A stretch of DNA of 64,000 nt from Streptomyces sp. XY006 (GTDB taxonomy: Bacteria; Actinomycetota; Actinomycetes; Streptomycetales; Streptomycetaceae). Shown piece by piece: positions 8,379 through 19,652 of this stretch (position 1 is the first letter of the stretch; each line of letters begins with the position of its first letter). Position numbers and translations under genes: made by a program. The notes under the pieces are model-generated. The model was given only the letters and a program-made list of their open reading frames with translations, searched no databases and was not told the origin of the DNA. The stretch spans positions 186,001 to 250,000 of the forward strand of contig NZ_NOKT01000005.1 in assembly GCF_002237655.1 (NCBI RefSeq), in the 5' to 3' direction.

Positions 8379-9271
8379 CCGATCACCGCACCACTGTCGT
8401 GGTCATCACCCACAACCGGCGCCGGGAGCTGCTGCGCACCCTCGACCGGCTCGCCGAACTGCCGGAGAGACCGCCGGTGATCGTCACCGACAACGGCTCC
8501 ACGGACGGCACCGCCGACGCCGTCGCCCGCCACCACCCCGGGGTGCGGCTGCTGCGGCCCGGCCGCAACCATGGCGCGGTCGGCCGCAACCTGGCGATGC
8601 GGCAGGTCACCACGCCCTACGTGGCGTTCTGCGACGACGACTCCTGGTGGGCGCCCGGTGCGCCGGCCGGTGCGGCCGACCTGCTGGACGGGCACCCGGG
8701 GCTCGGCACCGTCACGGCCCGGATCGTCGTCGAGCCGGACGGCACCGACGACCCGATCGTGGAAGAGCTGCGCAACTCGCCGGTGCCCGGCCCGGGCCGG
8801 CTGCCGGGGCCCGCGCTCGGCTCCTTCCTGGCCGCCGCCACCGTGCTGCGCGCCGACGCCTTCCGGGCCGCGGGCGGCTTCCACCCGCGGCTGTGGCTGG
8901 GCGGCGAGGAGGAACTGCTCGCCGCCGACCTGGCGGCCGACGGCTGGTGGCTGACGTACGCCGACCACCTGGCGGTGCACCACCACCCCTCGGTGGCCCG
9001 GGACGCGACCCTGCGCCGCTCCCACGGCATCCGCAACACCCTGCGGTTCACCTGGCTGCGCCGTCCGGCCGGGCCCGCCCTGCGCCGTACCGCGCACCTG
9101 GCCCGCACGGTCCCGCGCGACACCGCGTCCCTGCGCGCCTTCGCCGAGGCGGCGGCCGCCCTGCCCTGGGTGCTGCGCGAACGCCGGGTCCTGCCGCACG
9201 AGGTGGAGTCCCGGCTGCGCCTGCTGGAGCCGGCCCAGCGCGCCTCGAAGGCCCGCCGCTACACGGGGTGA
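8375..9271 (+). CDS. Family 2 glycosyltransferase (second of a tandem pair)
   Basis: A 298-residue GT-A glycosyltransferase and last gene of the operon. VVVITHNRRRELLRTLDRL starts the fold; VTDNGSTDGTADAV and YVAFCDDDSWWAPGA give the nucleotide and metal sites; GGFHPRLWLGGEEELLAADL the acceptor-side acidic motif. It matches the preceding gene along its length, including an HHHP motif and the C-terminal LRQRRPLPPHVE / LRERRVLPHEVE region. GTG 8375 overlaps the previous stop (GTGA). Polarity suggests the two enzymes add successive sugars to one product, which is inference. Confidence 0.87.
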   Translation: MTDHRTTVVVITHNRRRELLRTLDRLAELPERPPVIVTDNGSTDGTADAVARHHPGVRLLRPGRNHGAVGRNLAMRQVTTPYVAFCDDDSWWAPGAPAGAADLLDGHPGLGTVTARIVVEPDGTDDPIVEELRNSPVPGPGRLPGPALGSFLAAATVLRADAFRAAGGFHPRLWLGGEEELLAADLAADGWWLTYADHLAVHHHPSVARDATLRRSHGIRNTLRFTWLRRPAGPALRRTAHLARTVPRDTASLRAFAEAAAALPWVLRERRVLPHEVESRLRLLEPAQRASKARRYTG

Positions 9272-9334
9272 CGGGCCGGCTGACGGGCCGGCGCGGGCCG
9301 GTCGGGTGGCGCAGGCCGGTCCGGGCGAGGGCTG

Positions 9335-9655
9335 TCAGCCCCCGCACCACCGGCACATCAGCCGGAACCCGGCGAACAGCGTCAGCGGCCACAGCGCGGC
9401 GAACGCCCAGATGACGGCGGGCTGGGAGGTGACCATCCCGGCCACCATCAGACCCGTCGAGACCGCGAACAGGACGGCCACGGTCAGGACGCGCGGCCGG
9501 TAGGAGGCGAGGCGGGCCGGCACCCTGGCCGGATCGGGGCGGCGGGAGGGCCGCAGGGTGCGCATACGGCGGTCCAGGCGGCGGTCGCGGCGCAGGACGC
9601 GTTCCATCTCGTCGAGGATGCGCTGCTCGTGGTCGGGGAGTCGGCCGATGGACAC
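9335..9655 (-). CDS. DUF3040 small membrane protein
   Basis: A 106-residue protein of the DUF3040 type common in actinomycetes. The soluble N-terminus begins (V)SIGRLPDHEQRILDEMERVL, the family hallmark, followed by an Arg-rich stretch; two membrane helices lie at about residues 54-74 and 80-98, and it ends RLMCRWCGG. GTG 9655 is preferred because AAGGAGA lies about six bases upstream. Function unknown; it is convergent with the glycan operon and shows no mechanistic link. Confidence 0.82.
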   Translation of the reverse strand: MSIGRLPDHEQRILDEMERVLRRDRRLDRRMRTLRPSRRPDPARVPARLASYRPRVLTVAVLFAVSTGLMVAGMVTSQPAVIWAFAALWPLTLFAGFRLMCRWCGG

Positions 9656-9760
9656 GCGGTTCTCCTTCCGGGCGGCCGGACCGTGGATCCTCCCGGCGGG
9701 ACGTGCGGCGGGGACGTGCGGCGGGGGACGGACAAGCGGGTGCCCCGCGAGGCGCGCAAG

Positions 9761-10669
9761 CTAACCGGGAACCGGCCGGGCCAGCGCCTCGACGAGCCGG
9801 TCCGCGCTGTCCGGCGCGGTGCCCTCACGGAACCCGTCCCGGATCTGCCGCGCGGTCACCCGGCCGCCGGTCAGGCACCAGTCCCACCAGCGGTCCAGCT
9901 GCCGCACCTCCAGCCGTTCGGCCGGCACCAGCGCGGGCCAGCCGCAGGCCCGGGCCTGTGCGGTCAGCTTGGCGCCGCCGGCGACCGGGTCGACGGCCAG
10001 CACCGGGGTGCCGACCCGCAGGGCGATCACCATGCCGTGCAGCCGGTCGGTGACCACGAGGTCCAGCCGGGCCAGCACGGACTGCAGTTGCGCGGGCGTG
10101 GCGCTCAGGTGCCAGTCGTGGGTGTCGAGCCGGGTCTCCAGCTCCAGCCGGGCGCAGTCCTTCGCCGCGAGCCAGCGCGTCACCTCCTCGGCGACCTGTC
10201 CGTGCCGCCGCAGCTGCCCGTACTCCTCCTGCCCGTGGGTGAGGATCACCCCGACGACCGGCCTGGCCGGCACCTCGGGGGCGCGGGCCGCCAGGTCCTC
10301 CACCGGTTCGCGGTCCGGCGCGTCCCTGGGCAGCACCCGGTGGAAGCCGGTCACGGCCGCGCTGGCCGGGTCGATCACCGAGGTGCCGACGGCGATCCGC
10401 ACCGAGTGCGCGAACCGCCGGTGCAGCTCCTCCAGCTGCGGGCCGTGCAGCGGGCCGCAGACGAACACCAGGTGGCTGTAGTCCTCGGGCCACAGCCGGT
10501 CCAGATGCAGCGCCTCCGGCCGGAAGCCGGGACTCCACGCGATGTCGTAGGGGATGCCCGTCCCCCGCAGCACGTCCTCCACCCGGCGCAGGGCCAGCAC
10601 GTCCCCGGCGGTGGCCTCCCCGTCCCGGAAGCTGAACCACCCGGTGAGCAGCACCCTGCGCGGTCGCAT
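9761..10669 (-). CDS. Polysaccharide pyruvyl transferase family protein
   Basis: About 302 residues with the late-fold signature of the family (VVTDRLHGMVIALRVGTPVLAVD), which forms the donor site in pyruvyl transferases such as CsaB; members add ketal pyruvate to cell-wall or exported polysaccharides. Earlier segments YSHLVFVCGPLHGP and VVGVILTHG fit a GT-B-like fold. Its place beside the heptose/glycosyltransferase operon fits glycan decoration. Start ATG 10669 has only a weak upstream purine stretch; other starts a few codons upstream cannot be excluded. Substrate not determined; family confidence good. Confidence 0.75.
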   Translation of the reverse strand: MRPRRVLLTGWFSFRDGEATAGDVLALRRVEDVLRGTGIPYDIAWSPGFRPEALHLDRLWPEDYSHLVFVCGPLHGPQLEELHRRFAHSVRIAVGTSVIDPASAAVTGFHRVLPRDAPDREPVEDLAARAPEVPARPVVGVILTHGQEEYGQLRRHGQVAEEVTRWLAAKDCARLELETRLDTHDWHLSATPAQLQSVLARLDLVVTDRLHGMVIALRVGTPVLAVDPVAGGAKLTAQARACGWPALVPAERLEVRQLDRWWDWCLTGGRVTARQIRDGFREGTAPDSADRLVEALARPVPG

Positions 10670-10775
10670 GCCCTGTCGTGTCTGCACACGCCCTGAGTGC
10701 CCGCCCGAAAGCAGTGCAATCAGGGCATTACGTACACGGAGTCCGCGGTCACCGTGCGTACAGGAAGACCGGCCG

Positions 10776-10781
10776 TAGGCT
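10776..10781 (+). promoter_or_regulatory. -10 element for a probable leaderless AraC-type gene
   Basis: TAGGCT ends six bases before ATG 10788, and no Shine-Dalgarno sequence lies between. In Streptomyces this spacing normally places the transcript start at the A of the start codon, so the regulator mRNA is probably leaderless. No convincing -35 is visible. Confidence 0.5.
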
Positions 10782-10787
10782 GGACGC

Positions 10788-11630
10788 ATGGCTCGTACGG
10801 CGGAGGCGGCACCCGTCGCGGTCACCGTCCGGCCGTCGGCGCCCGCGCTCGGGCCGTTGATCGGCGCGCTGGGCCTGGTCGAGGGCCGGTTCGCGCACGC
10901 CGCCGAGCTGGCGCTGCCGACGGGCGGGGTGCAGCTGCTGGTCAACCTGCACCGGGACGTCCTGTCCTCCTCCGCACCGGGCGGCCCGGACCTGCGCACC
11001 GCCGGAGCCGCGCTGCAGGGGCCGTCCACCGGACCGGCGTTGATCGATCCCGCGCAGCAACGCGCCGTCGTGTGGGCGGCCTTCCGGCCCGCCGGGATCC
11101 ACCCCTTCCTCACCGCCCCGGTGGGCGCGCTGCGCGACCGGCTCGTGGGACTGGACGAACTGTGGGGCACGGACGGCGCGGTGCTGCGCGAGCGGCTGCT
11201 CCTGGCCCGGGCCACCGGCGGCCCCGAGGCCTGCCTGCGGGAGCTGGAGCGGGCCCTGCTGGGGCGGGCGGCACGGCCCCTGGAGCCCGACCCGGGGGTC
11301 CGCCTCGCCGCGGTCCTGCTGGACCGCGGGACGCCCGTGGCCGAGGTCGCCGACCGGCTCGGCTGGACCGCACGGCGACTGGCCCACCGGTGCACCGAAC
11401 ACCTGGGGCTCCCGCCCAAGCGGTACGCCCGGGTGCGGCGCTTCCAGCGGCTGCTGCGGCGGGTGAACACCGGGCCCGCGGCACCGGACTGGGCGCTCCT
11501 CGCCGCCGACTGCGGCTACCACGACCAGGCCCATCTGATCCACGAGTTCCGCGCGCTGGCCGGCCTCACGCCGACCGCGTACGCACCGCGCTCCCCGCTC
11601 GCCCGCAATCACGTGCCGCTCGACGGGTGA
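10788..11630 (+). CDS. AraC-family transcriptional regulator
   Basis: A 280-residue regulator. Residues 1-150 form a ligand-side domain of the DUF6597/AraC N-terminal kind (GGVQLLVNLHRDVL, AALQGPSTGPALID, VVWAAFRPAGIHPFL); residues 170-275 carry the two helix-turn-helices (PVAEVADRLGWTARRLAHRCTE and LAADCGYHDQAHLIHEFRALAGLTP). Proteins of this layout often regulate a neighbouring VOC or SnoaL-type gene, and here a VOC gene starts 63 bases downstream, so co-regulation is plausible. Ligand unknown. Confidence 0.88.
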   Translation: MARTAEAAPVAVTVRPSAPALGPLIGALGLVEGRFAHAAELALPTGGVQLLVNLHRDVLSSSAPGGPDLRTAGAALQGPSTGPALIDPAQQRAVVWAAFRPAGIHPFLTAPVGALRDRLVGLDELWGTDGAVLRERLLLARATGGPEACLRELERALLGRAARPLEPDPGVRLAAVLLDRGTPVAEVADRLGWTARRLAHRCTEHLGLPPKRYARVRRFQRLLRRVNTGPAAPDWALLAADCGYHDQAHLIHEFRALAGLTPTAYAPRSPLARNHVPLDG

Positions 11631-11693
11631 CGTGCCCGCCGCCCGGCGTTTTTCTACAATCCACGGCCCCGCTCGACCCGTCATCGTGACGGC

Positions 11694-12149
11694 ATGACAC
11701 ACAGCACCCACACCCCGAACGTCACCCGGCTCCACGCCCGGCTCGTGGTCTCCGACGGGCCCCACGCGATCGACTTCTACCGGACCGCGCTCGGCGCCGA
11801 GGAGATCGAGCGCTACACCGGCCCCGGGGGGAGGATCGTGCACGCCCTGCTGCGCCTCGGCGACACGGTCGTCGCGGTCAAGGACGCCGACGAGGGCGAC
11901 CCTGCCCCGCCCTCCCTCGGCGGCAGCCCCGTGATCATGGCCCTGGACGTCACCGACGCGGACGCCGTGGCCGAGGCGATGCTGCGGGGCGGGGCGACGG
12001 TGGTGTACCCCGTCGCCGACCAGCCCTACGGACAGCGCGGCGGGCGGCTCGCCGACCCGTTCGGCCATCTCTGGATGATCTCCCAGACCATCGAGGACCT
12101 CACGCCGGAGGAGATCCAGCGGCGCACGGACGGGATGTTCGCGTCCTGA
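11694..12149 (+). CDS. VOC-superfamily protein (PhnB-like)
   Basis: A 151-residue vicinal-oxygen-chelate protein of the PhnB/YdfC kind, with two beta-alpha-beta-beta-beta modules: RLVVSDGPHAIDFYRTALGA in the first and ALDVTDADAVAEAMLRGGA then GGRLADPFGHLWMISQ in the second. The family binds metal or small electrophiles such as glyoxals or antibiotics; the reaction here is unknown. The same-strand AraC gene upstream may control it. Confident on family, not on function. Confidence 0.85.
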   Translation: MTHSTHTPNVTRLHARLVVSDGPHAIDFYRTALGAEEIERYTGPGGRIVHALLRLGDTVVAVKDADEGDPAPPSLGGSPVIMALDVTDADAVAEAMLRGGATVVYPVADQPYGQRGGRLADPFGHLWMISQTIEDLTPEEIQRRTDGMFAS

Positions 12150-12218
12150 CGGACACCGGCAGCTCCTGACGGACACCGGCGGCGTCGACGGGCGCCCGCA
12201 CCGTGCCGCCGGACGGCG

Positions 12219-13835
12219 TCAGCGGGCCCGCGCCGCCGGCTCCCCGGCCTCCGCCGCCTTGGCCGCGTCCACCGTGCCGCCCGGGTGGCGCAGGGCGCAC
12301 AGGAACGCCACGCCCAGGGCGATGGCCATGCCGTAGAAGACCCACTGGTTGGCCTCGGCGAAGTCCATGCGGATCGCGGACATCGCGTCCCGGGTCGCCT
12401 CGGCGGCGGACCCGGAGCCGGTGGGCGGCCGGGCGTCGCCGCTGCCCGTGATCGACTCGGTGACGTCCCGGGCCACCGTGTCCGCCTGCCCGGCGGACAT
12501 CCCCTGCGACTCCAGGGTGTTCTCGACCTTGGTGGAGGTGACGTGCGTCAGGACGGTGCCGTAGACGGCCAGTCCCACGCTCGCCGCGTAGTTGCGCACG
12601 GTCTGGGTGATGCCGGTGACCTCGCCGTACGAGGCGCCGATGGACCGGTTCACGGCGTCCGTGGAGGCCGGTGCCAGGACGAAGCCGATACCGGCCCCGG
12701 CCAGGGCCGCGTAGGGCCACTGGTCGTGCATGGACAGGTCGGTGAGCTTGCCCGCCCACAGCGCGAAGCCCACGCATCCCAGGGCCGTGCCCAGCTTCAG
12801 GGCCGGGCGCGCACCCTGCTTGTCGAGGATCCGCCCGCCCCACTGGGAGGCGATCGCGAAGCCCACGAAGAAGTACAGCAGGAACAGGGCGGCCTGGTTC
12901 GGCGAGGCGCTCAGGGACACCTGGGCGTAGACCGAGGTGAAGAAGAACAACGGAACGAAGGCGAGCATCGAGAAGAACAGCACCGCCGCGTCGACCGTGA
13001 ACGCCTTGTCGCGGAAGACCCGCAGGTCGATCAGCGGATGCCGGACCCGGTGCTCGAAGCGCACGAACACGCCGAGCACCGCGATGCCGCCCGCGATGCA
13101 GACCCAGGTCGCCCAGCTGTACCACCCCCAGGACCAGGCCTGCTGGAAGCCCAGCACGCTCAGGCCCATGCCCGCCGCGACGAGCACGGCACCCCGCACG
13201 TCCAGCGTGCCGGAGCGCCGCCGGTCGGCGATGTGCGCCAGGGCCGTCAGCACCAGGGCCACGATCGCGACCGGGACGTTGACCCAGAACACCGCCCGCC
13301 ACGTCCAGCTCGTCAGCCAGCCGCCCAGCAGCGGGCCGATGGCGGTCAGCGCGCCGGTGACACCGAAGAACAGGGCGAGGGCGCGGCCGCGCCGCTCGAC
13401 CGGGAACACGGCCACCACCACCGCCAGCGCCGCCGGGAAGAGCAGGGCCGCGCCGAGCCCCTGGGTGGCGCGGAAGACGATGAGCCAGGTCTGCGCCGCA
13501 CCGCCGGCGGGCACACAGCCGCACAGCACCGACGAGACGACGAAGACGAGCGTGCCGGCGACGACGACCCGGCGCGGGCCGTAGAGGTCCGCGAGGCGCC
13601 CGCCGAGGGCGAAGAAGGCCGCGAGGGACAGCAGATAGGCGTTGACCACCCACTGCATGCCGGAGGACGACAGATCCAGCTCGCGGACGATGTCCGGAGC
13701 CGCGATCGACACGATGGTCTGGTCGATGAACGTCATCGCGACGGCGAACATCATCGCCGCCAGCGCCACCGACTGGTGCGGTGCGGTACGGGAAGGGGAC
13801 GCGGTCCCGCGCCCCGGGCGCGCAGTGCTCACCAC
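12219..13835 (-). CDS. MFS transporter, DHA2 (14-helix) drug-exporter type
   Basis: A 538-residue membrane protein with fourteen predicted helices. The family motifs are FIDQTIVSIAAPDIVREL in helix 1, GGRLADLYGPRRVVVAG (the loop 2-3 motif) and GALTAIGPLLGGWLTSWTWR (motif C of drug:H+ antiporters). A long loop at about residues 440-490 precedes the last helix. It faces the VOC gene convergently and diverges from pntA. Homologues export drugs or endogenous antibiotics; the substrate here is not identifiable. Several upstream starts exist; ATG 13835 is used, but the first conserved residue lies near position 24. Confidence 0.9.
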   Translation of the reverse strand: MVSTARPGRGTASPSRTAPHQSVALAAMMFAVAMTFIDQTIVSIAAPDIVRELDLSSSGMQWVVNAYLLSLAAFFALGGRLADLYGPRRVVVAGTLVFVVSSVLCGCVPAGGAAQTWLIVFRATQGLGAALLFPAALAVVVAVFPVERRGRALALFFGVTGALTAIGPLLGGWLTSWTWRAVFWVNVPVAIVALVLTALAHIADRRRSGTLDVRGAVLVAAGMGLSVLGFQQAWSWGWYSWATWVCIAGGIAVLGVFVRFEHRVRHPLIDLRVFRDKAFTVDAAVLFFSMLAFVPLFFFTSVYAQVSLSASPNQAALFLLYFFVGFAIASQWGGRILDKQGARPALKLGTALGCVGFALWAGKLTDLSMHDQWPYAALAGAGIGFVLAPASTDAVNRSIGASYGEVTGITQTVRNYAASVGLAVYGTVLTHVTSTKVENTLESQGMSAGQADTVARDVTESITGSGDARPPTGSGSAAEATRDAMSAIRMDFAEANQWVFYGMAIALGVAFLCALRHPGGTVDAAKAAEAGEPAARAR

Positions 13836-14050
13836 TTCAGTCTGCGCGCGACCGTGCCCTGCCGCATCAGAGGACCCGTCAGGCCCCGCGCGTCACAGCG
13901 ATACCGCCGAATGGCTCTCCGGGCAACCCCCCGGTCGTGTGAGGACCACCTCTCCGGCCATGTGACCACGGTCCGCCACGGATGCCGCGTCGAACGTGCA
14001 GGATGCGGGCACCAAGGTGGACAGGCAGCGAACGACGGGAGAGGCAGACG

Positions 14051-15607
14051 ATGGCCCCAGCGGAACCAGAACCCCAGAGGATCGGCGTCCCGGCCGAATC
14101 CACTGCGGGCGAGACCAGGGTGGCGGCGACCCCCGCCACCGTGGGGAGACTTGTCGCGCTCGGGTACGACGTGGTGGTCGAACCGGGAGCGGGGGCCTCG
14201 TCCCGCTTCTCCGACGCGGCGTACGAGGAGGCGGGAGCGCGGCTCGGCGACCCGTGGGCGGCCGAGATCGTCCTGAAGGTCAACGCCCCCTCGGCCGAGG
14301 AGATCGGCAGGCTCCGTGACGGGGCCACGCTGATCGCGCTGATCAGCCCCGCCTTCAACCCGGAGCTGGTCGAGGAGCTGGCCCGGCGGCCGATCACCGT
14401 GCTCGCCATGGACGCCGTGCCGCGCATCTCGCGCGCCCAGTCCCTGGACGTGCTCAGCTCGATGGCGAACATCGCCGGCTACCGGGCCGTGGTCGAGGCC
14501 GCGCACGCTTTCGGCCGTTTCTTCACCGGGCAGGTGACCGCCGCCGGCAAGGTGCCGCCCGCGAAGGTCCTGGTCGCCGGCGCCGGTGTGGCCGGTCTCG
14601 CGGCGATCGGCGCGGCCCGCAGCCTCGGCGCCGTGGTCCGCGCCACCGACCCGCGGCCCGAGGTCGCCGAGCAGGTCCGCTCCCTCGGCGGCGAGTTCCT
14701 GACGGTCTCCGCCGAACAGGAGGTCAGCACCGACGGCTACGCCAAGGCCACGTCCGAGGACTACAACCGGCTCGCCGCGCAGCTGTACGCCGAGCAGGCC
14801 GCCGACGTCGACATCATCGTCACCACCGCCCTCATCCCGGGCCGTCCGGCGCCGACGCTCATCACCGCCGAGCACGTGGCCCGGATGAAGCCCGGCAGCG
14901 TCATCGTCGACATGGCCGCGGCCCAGGGCGGCAACGTCGAGGGCACGGTCCCCGGCAAGGCCGTCGTCACCGACAACGACGTGACGATCATCGGCTACAC
15001 CGATCTGCCCGGCCGGCTCCCCGCCCAGGCCTCGCAGTTGTACGGCACCAACATCGTCAACCTGATGAAGCTGCTCACCCCCGGCAAGGACGGCCGGCTC
15101 GTCCTCGACTTCGACGACGTGGTGCAGCGCTCGATCACGGTGGTCCGCGAGGGCGAGAAGACCTGGCCGCCGCCCCCGGTCCAGGTGTCCGCCGCCCCCG
15201 CCCCGGCCGCGGCCAAGGAGCCGGAGCCGGCAGCCTCCGGGACACCGGCGAAGCCCGCCCGCCCCGCCTGGTCCTCCTACGCCCTCGTCGGCGCGGGAGC
15301 GCTCGCGCTGTTCCTCGTGACGGCCTTCTCCCCGAGCGAACTCCTCGGCCACTTCACGGTGTTCGTCCTGGCGATCGTCATCGGCTTCTACGTCATCGGC
15401 AATGTGCACCACGCGCTGCACACCCCGCTGATGTCGGTCACCAACGCCATCTCCGGGATCGTCGTGGTCGGCGCGCTGCTGCAGATCGGGCAGGGCGACA
15501 CGGCCGTCACCGTGCTGTCGTTCGCCGCGATCCTGCTGGCGAGCATCAACATCTTCGGCGGATTCGCCGTCACCCGCCGCATGCTCGGCATGTTCTCGAA
15601 GGGCTGA
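14051..15607 (+). CDS. pntA: NAD(P)+ transhydrogenase alpha subunit
   Basis: A 518-residue membrane subunit of proton-translocating transhydrogenase, which uses the proton gradient to pass hydride from NADH to NADP+. The N-terminal NAD-binding domain I ([19 protein letters not shown] start, [22 protein letters not shown] dinucleotide fold, [17 protein letters not shown]) spans about 1-380; a Pro/Ala-rich linker follows, then four membrane helices from residue 415. It is the single-chain E. coli-type alpha subunit, not the split bacterial form. ATG 14051 has GGGAGAGG upstream. pntB starts six bases after the stop. Confidence 0.95.
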   Translation: MAPAEPEPQRIGVPAESTAGETRVAATPATVGRLVALGYDVVVEPGAGASSRFSDAAYEEAGARLGDPWAAEIVLKVNAPSAEEIGRLRDGATLIALISPAFNPELVEELARRPITVLAMDAVPRISRAQSLDVLSSMANIAGYRAVVEAAHAFGRFFTGQVTAAGKVPPAKVLVAGAGVAGLAAIGAARSLGAVVRATDPRPEVAEQVRSLGGEFLTVSAEQEVSTDGYAKATSEDYNRLAAQLYAEQAADVDIIVTTALIPGRPAPTLITAEHVARMKPGSVIVDMAAAQGGNVEGTVPGKAVVTDNDVTIIGYTDLPGRLPAQASQLYGTNIVNLMKLLTPGKDGRLVLDFDDVVQRSITVVREGEKTWPPPPVQVSAAPAPAAAKEPEPAASGTPAKPARPAWSSYALVGAGALALFLVTAFSPSELLGHFTVFVLAIVIGFYVIGNVHHALHTPLMSVTNAISGIVVVGALLQIGQGDTAVTVLSFAAILLASINIFGGFAVTRRMLGMFSKG

Positions 15608-15613
15608 TCAGGG

Positions 15614-17047
15614 ATGACCACAGACACGGCCGCACAGGCCGCCTACGTCGTCGCGGCGCTGCTGTTCATCCTCAGCCTCGCCGGGCTCTCGCAGCACCGC
15701 ACCTCCCGCTCCGGCGTCGTCTGGGGCATCGCCGGCATGGTCGTCGCGCTGGCCGCCACGGTCGGTCTCGCCTCCCGGAGCATCAGCGCCACCGGGCTGG
15801 TGCTGATCGTGGTGGCGACCGCCGTCGGCGCGGGCATCGGGCTCTGGCGGGCCAAGGTCGTCGAGATGACCGGCATGCCCGAGCTGATCGCCATCATGCA
15901 CAGCCTCGTCGGCCTGGCCGCCACCTTCGTCGGCTGGAACGGCTACCTCGACGTCGACGCCGAGCTCAGCGGCTCGCTGCTCGGCATCCACCACGCCGAG
16001 GTGTTCATCGGCGTCTTCATCGGCGCCGTCACCTTCACGGGCTCGGTCGTGGCCTACCTGAAGCTCTCGGCGCGCATCGCCTCCCGCCCGCTGACGCTGC
16101 CCGGCAAGCACGTGCTGAACATCGGCGCGCTGGTCGCCTTCGTGGGGCTGACCATCGCGTTCGTGGCCCGGCCGAACATGGGCCTGCTCATCGCGGTCAC
16201 CGTGGTCGCCCTGGCGCTCGGCGCGCACCTGGTCGCCTCCATCGGCGGCGGTGACATGCCGGTGGTGGTCTCCATGCTGAACAGCTACTCGGGCTGGGCG
16301 GCGGCCGCCTCGGGCTTCCTGCTCGCCAACAACCTGCTCATCGTCACCGGCGCGCTGGTCGGCTCCTCCGGTGCCTACCTGTCGTACATCATGTGCAAGG
16401 CGATGAACCGGTCGTTCATCTCGGTGATCGCCGGCGGCTTCGGCACTCCCGCCGCCGCGGCCGACGAGGGCGAGCAGGGCGAGCACCGGGAGATCAGCGC
16501 CGAGGAGACGGCGGAACTCCTCGGCAACGCCACCTCGGTCATCATCACGCCGGGCTACGGCATGGCCGTCGCCCAGGCCCAGTACCCGGTCGCCGAACTC
16601 GCCCGCAAGCTGCGCGAGCGGGGTGTCGAGGTGCGCTTCGGGATCCACCAGGTCGCCGGCCGGCTGCCCGGGCACATGAACGTGCTCCTCGCCGAGGCGA
16701 ACGTGCCGTACGACATCGTCCTGGAGATGGACGAGATCAACGACGACTTCGCCGCCACCTCGGTCGTCCTGGTCATCGGCGCCAACGACACGGTCAACCC
16801 GGCCGCCACGGACAATCCGTCCAGCCCCATCGCGGGCATGCCGGTGCTGCACGTGTGGGAGGCGGCGAACGTGGTCGTCTTCAAGCGGTCCATGGCCGCC
16901 GGCTACGCGGGCGTGCAGAACCCGCTGTTCTTCCGCGAGAACACCCAGATGCTCTTCGGCGACGCCAAGCAGCGCGTGGAGGACATCCTGCGCGGCCTGG
17001 ACGCCCTGGACACACCGGTCCGGGAGATGGCGGGCACGTCCCGCTGA
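15614..17047 (+). CDS. pntB: NAD(P)+ transhydrogenase beta subunit
   Basis: A 477-residue partner of PntA. Residues 1-270 contain the membrane domain helices that carry the proton path; the C-terminal NADP(H)-binding domain III has [22 protein letters not shown], the [20 protein letters not shown] segment, [28 protein letters not shown], and the final [13 protein letters not shown] loop. All are diagnostic. Both genes form one transcription unit ended by the strong hairpin at 17066-17104. Supplies NADPH, useful for biosynthesis in a secondary-metabolite producer. Confidence 0.95.
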   Translation: MTTDTAAQAAYVVAALLFILSLAGLSQHRTSRSGVVWGIAGMVVALAATVGLASRSISATGLVLIVVATAVGAGIGLWRAKVVEMTGMPELIAIMHSLVGLAATFVGWNGYLDVDAELSGSLLGIHHAEVFIGVFIGAVTFTGSVVAYLKLSARIASRPLTLPGKHVLNIGALVAFVGLTIAFVARPNMGLLIAVTVVALALGAHLVASIGGGDMPVVVSMLNSYSGWAAAASGFLLANNLLIVTGALVGSSGAYLSYIMCKAMNRSFISVIAGGFGTPAAAADEGEQGEHREISAEETAELLGNATSVIITPGYGMAVAQAQYPVAELARKLRERGVEVRFGIHQVAGRLPGHMNVLLAEANVPYDIVLEMDEINDDFAATSVVLVIGANDTVNPAATDNPSSPIAGMPVLHVWEAANVVVFKRSMAAGYAGVQNPLFFRENTQMLFGDAKQRVEDILRGLDALDTPVREMAGTSR

Positions 17048-17065
17048 ACCACCGCGCGGCGACGG

Positions 17066-17104
17066 CGTGAAGGCCGGCTCGACAGTGTCGAGCCGGCCTT
17101 CACG
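17066..17104. terminator. Bidirectional terminator between pntB and argG
   Basis: A perfect inverted repeat: 19 bases at 17066-17084 (CGTGAAGGCCGGCTCGACA), one central base, and its exact complement at 17086-17104. It lies between convergent genes and, like most Streptomyces terminators, lacks a T-tract. Confidence 0.85.
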
Positions 17105-17130
17105 TGTCCGTCGCGTGTCCCGTCGTGCGG

Positions 17131-18620
<1,490 letters not shown>

Positions 18621-18659
18621 GCGGGGTATGCGGCATCACCCTCCCCGCCGGGGCTGGAC

Positions 18660-19652
18660 TCAGGAAGACGCCGCTTCGGACCCGTCGAGCGCGCCCAGGA
18701 TCCGCTCGGCCGCCAGGGTCGGGGTCAGCTCGCCCTCCCGGACCTGCCGCTCCAGGACCGGCGCCAGGGCCCGCACGGCGGGGTCGGCCTGCAGCCGGCC
18801 GAGGAGTTCGTCGCGCACCATGCTCCAGGTCCAGTCGACCTGCTGGTCACGGCGCTTGGCGGTGAGCCGGCCCGTGGAGTCCAGCAGCGAGCGGTGCTGC
18901 TCCAGGCGCTCCCACACCGTGTCCAGGCCGGTCGACTCGCGGGCGCTGCAGTGCAGCACCGGCGGCGTCCAGAACGCGTCCTTGCCGTGCATCAGCCGCA
19001 GCGCGCCGGCCAGTTCCCGTGCGGCCGCCCGGGCGTCGCGCTCGTGCGGCCCGTCCGCCTTGTTGACGGCGATCACGTCGGCCAGCTCCAGCACGCCCTT
19101 CTTGATGCCCTGGAGCTGGTCGCCGGTGCGGGCGAGGGTGAGCAGCAGGAAGGTGTCGACCATGTTGGCGACGGCCGTCTCGGACTGGCCGACGCCGACC
19201 GTCTCGACCAGGACCACGTCGTAACCGGCCGCCTCCATCACCACGATCGACTCGCGGGTGGCCTTGGCGACCCCGCCGAGCGTGCCCGCGGTGGGGGAGG
19301 GGCGCACGAACGCCGCCGGGTCCACCGCCAGGCGCTCCATCCGGGTCTTGTCGCCCAGGATGGAGCCGCCCGTGCGGCTGGAGGACGGGTCGACGGCCAG
19401 CACAGCGACCCGGTGCCCGAGCGAGGTCAGCAGCGTGCCGAACGCGTCGATGAACGTCGACTTGCCCACGCCGGGCACCCCGCTGATCCCGATGCGCCGG
19501 GCCCGGCCGCTGTGCGGCAGCAGCGCGGTCAGCACCTCCTGGGCCAGCGCGCGGTGCTGCGGCCGGGTCGACTCGACGAGGGTGATGGCCCGGGCGACGA
19601 TCGCCCGCTTCCCGTCGAGCACGCCCTTCACATACGCGTCGGCATCGATCAC
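18660..19652 (-). CDS. meaB: MeaB-family GTPase, methylmalonyl-CoA mutase chaperone
   Basis: A 330-residue G3E GTPase that protects methylmalonyl-CoA mutase and gates adenosylcobalamin loading. Walker A GVPGVGKS is at residues 58-65; [24 protein letters not shown] and [13 protein letters not shown] follow, and the guanine-specificity NKAD motif is in VIAVNKADG. The C-terminal helical dimerisation region is present. GTG 19652 overlaps the mutB stop (GTGA), so it is translationally coupled to the mutase it serves; some annotations call this family ArgK or LAO/AO transport ATPase. Confidence 0.93.
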   Translation of the reverse strand: MIDADAYVKGVLDGKRAIVARAITLVESTRPQHRALAQEVLTALLPHSGRARRIGISGVPGVGKSTFIDAFGTLLTSLGHRVAVLAVDPSSSRTGGSILGDKTRMERLAVDPAAFVRPSPTAGTLGGVAKATRESIVVMEAAGYDVVLVETVGVGQSETAVANMVDTFLLLTLARTGDQLQGIKKGVLELADVIAVNKADGPHERDARAAARELAGALRLMHGKDAFWTPPVLHCSARESTGLDTVWERLEQHRSLLDSTGRLTAKRRDQQVDWTWSMVRDELLGRLQADPAVRALAPVLERQVREGELTPTLAAERILGALDGSEAASS

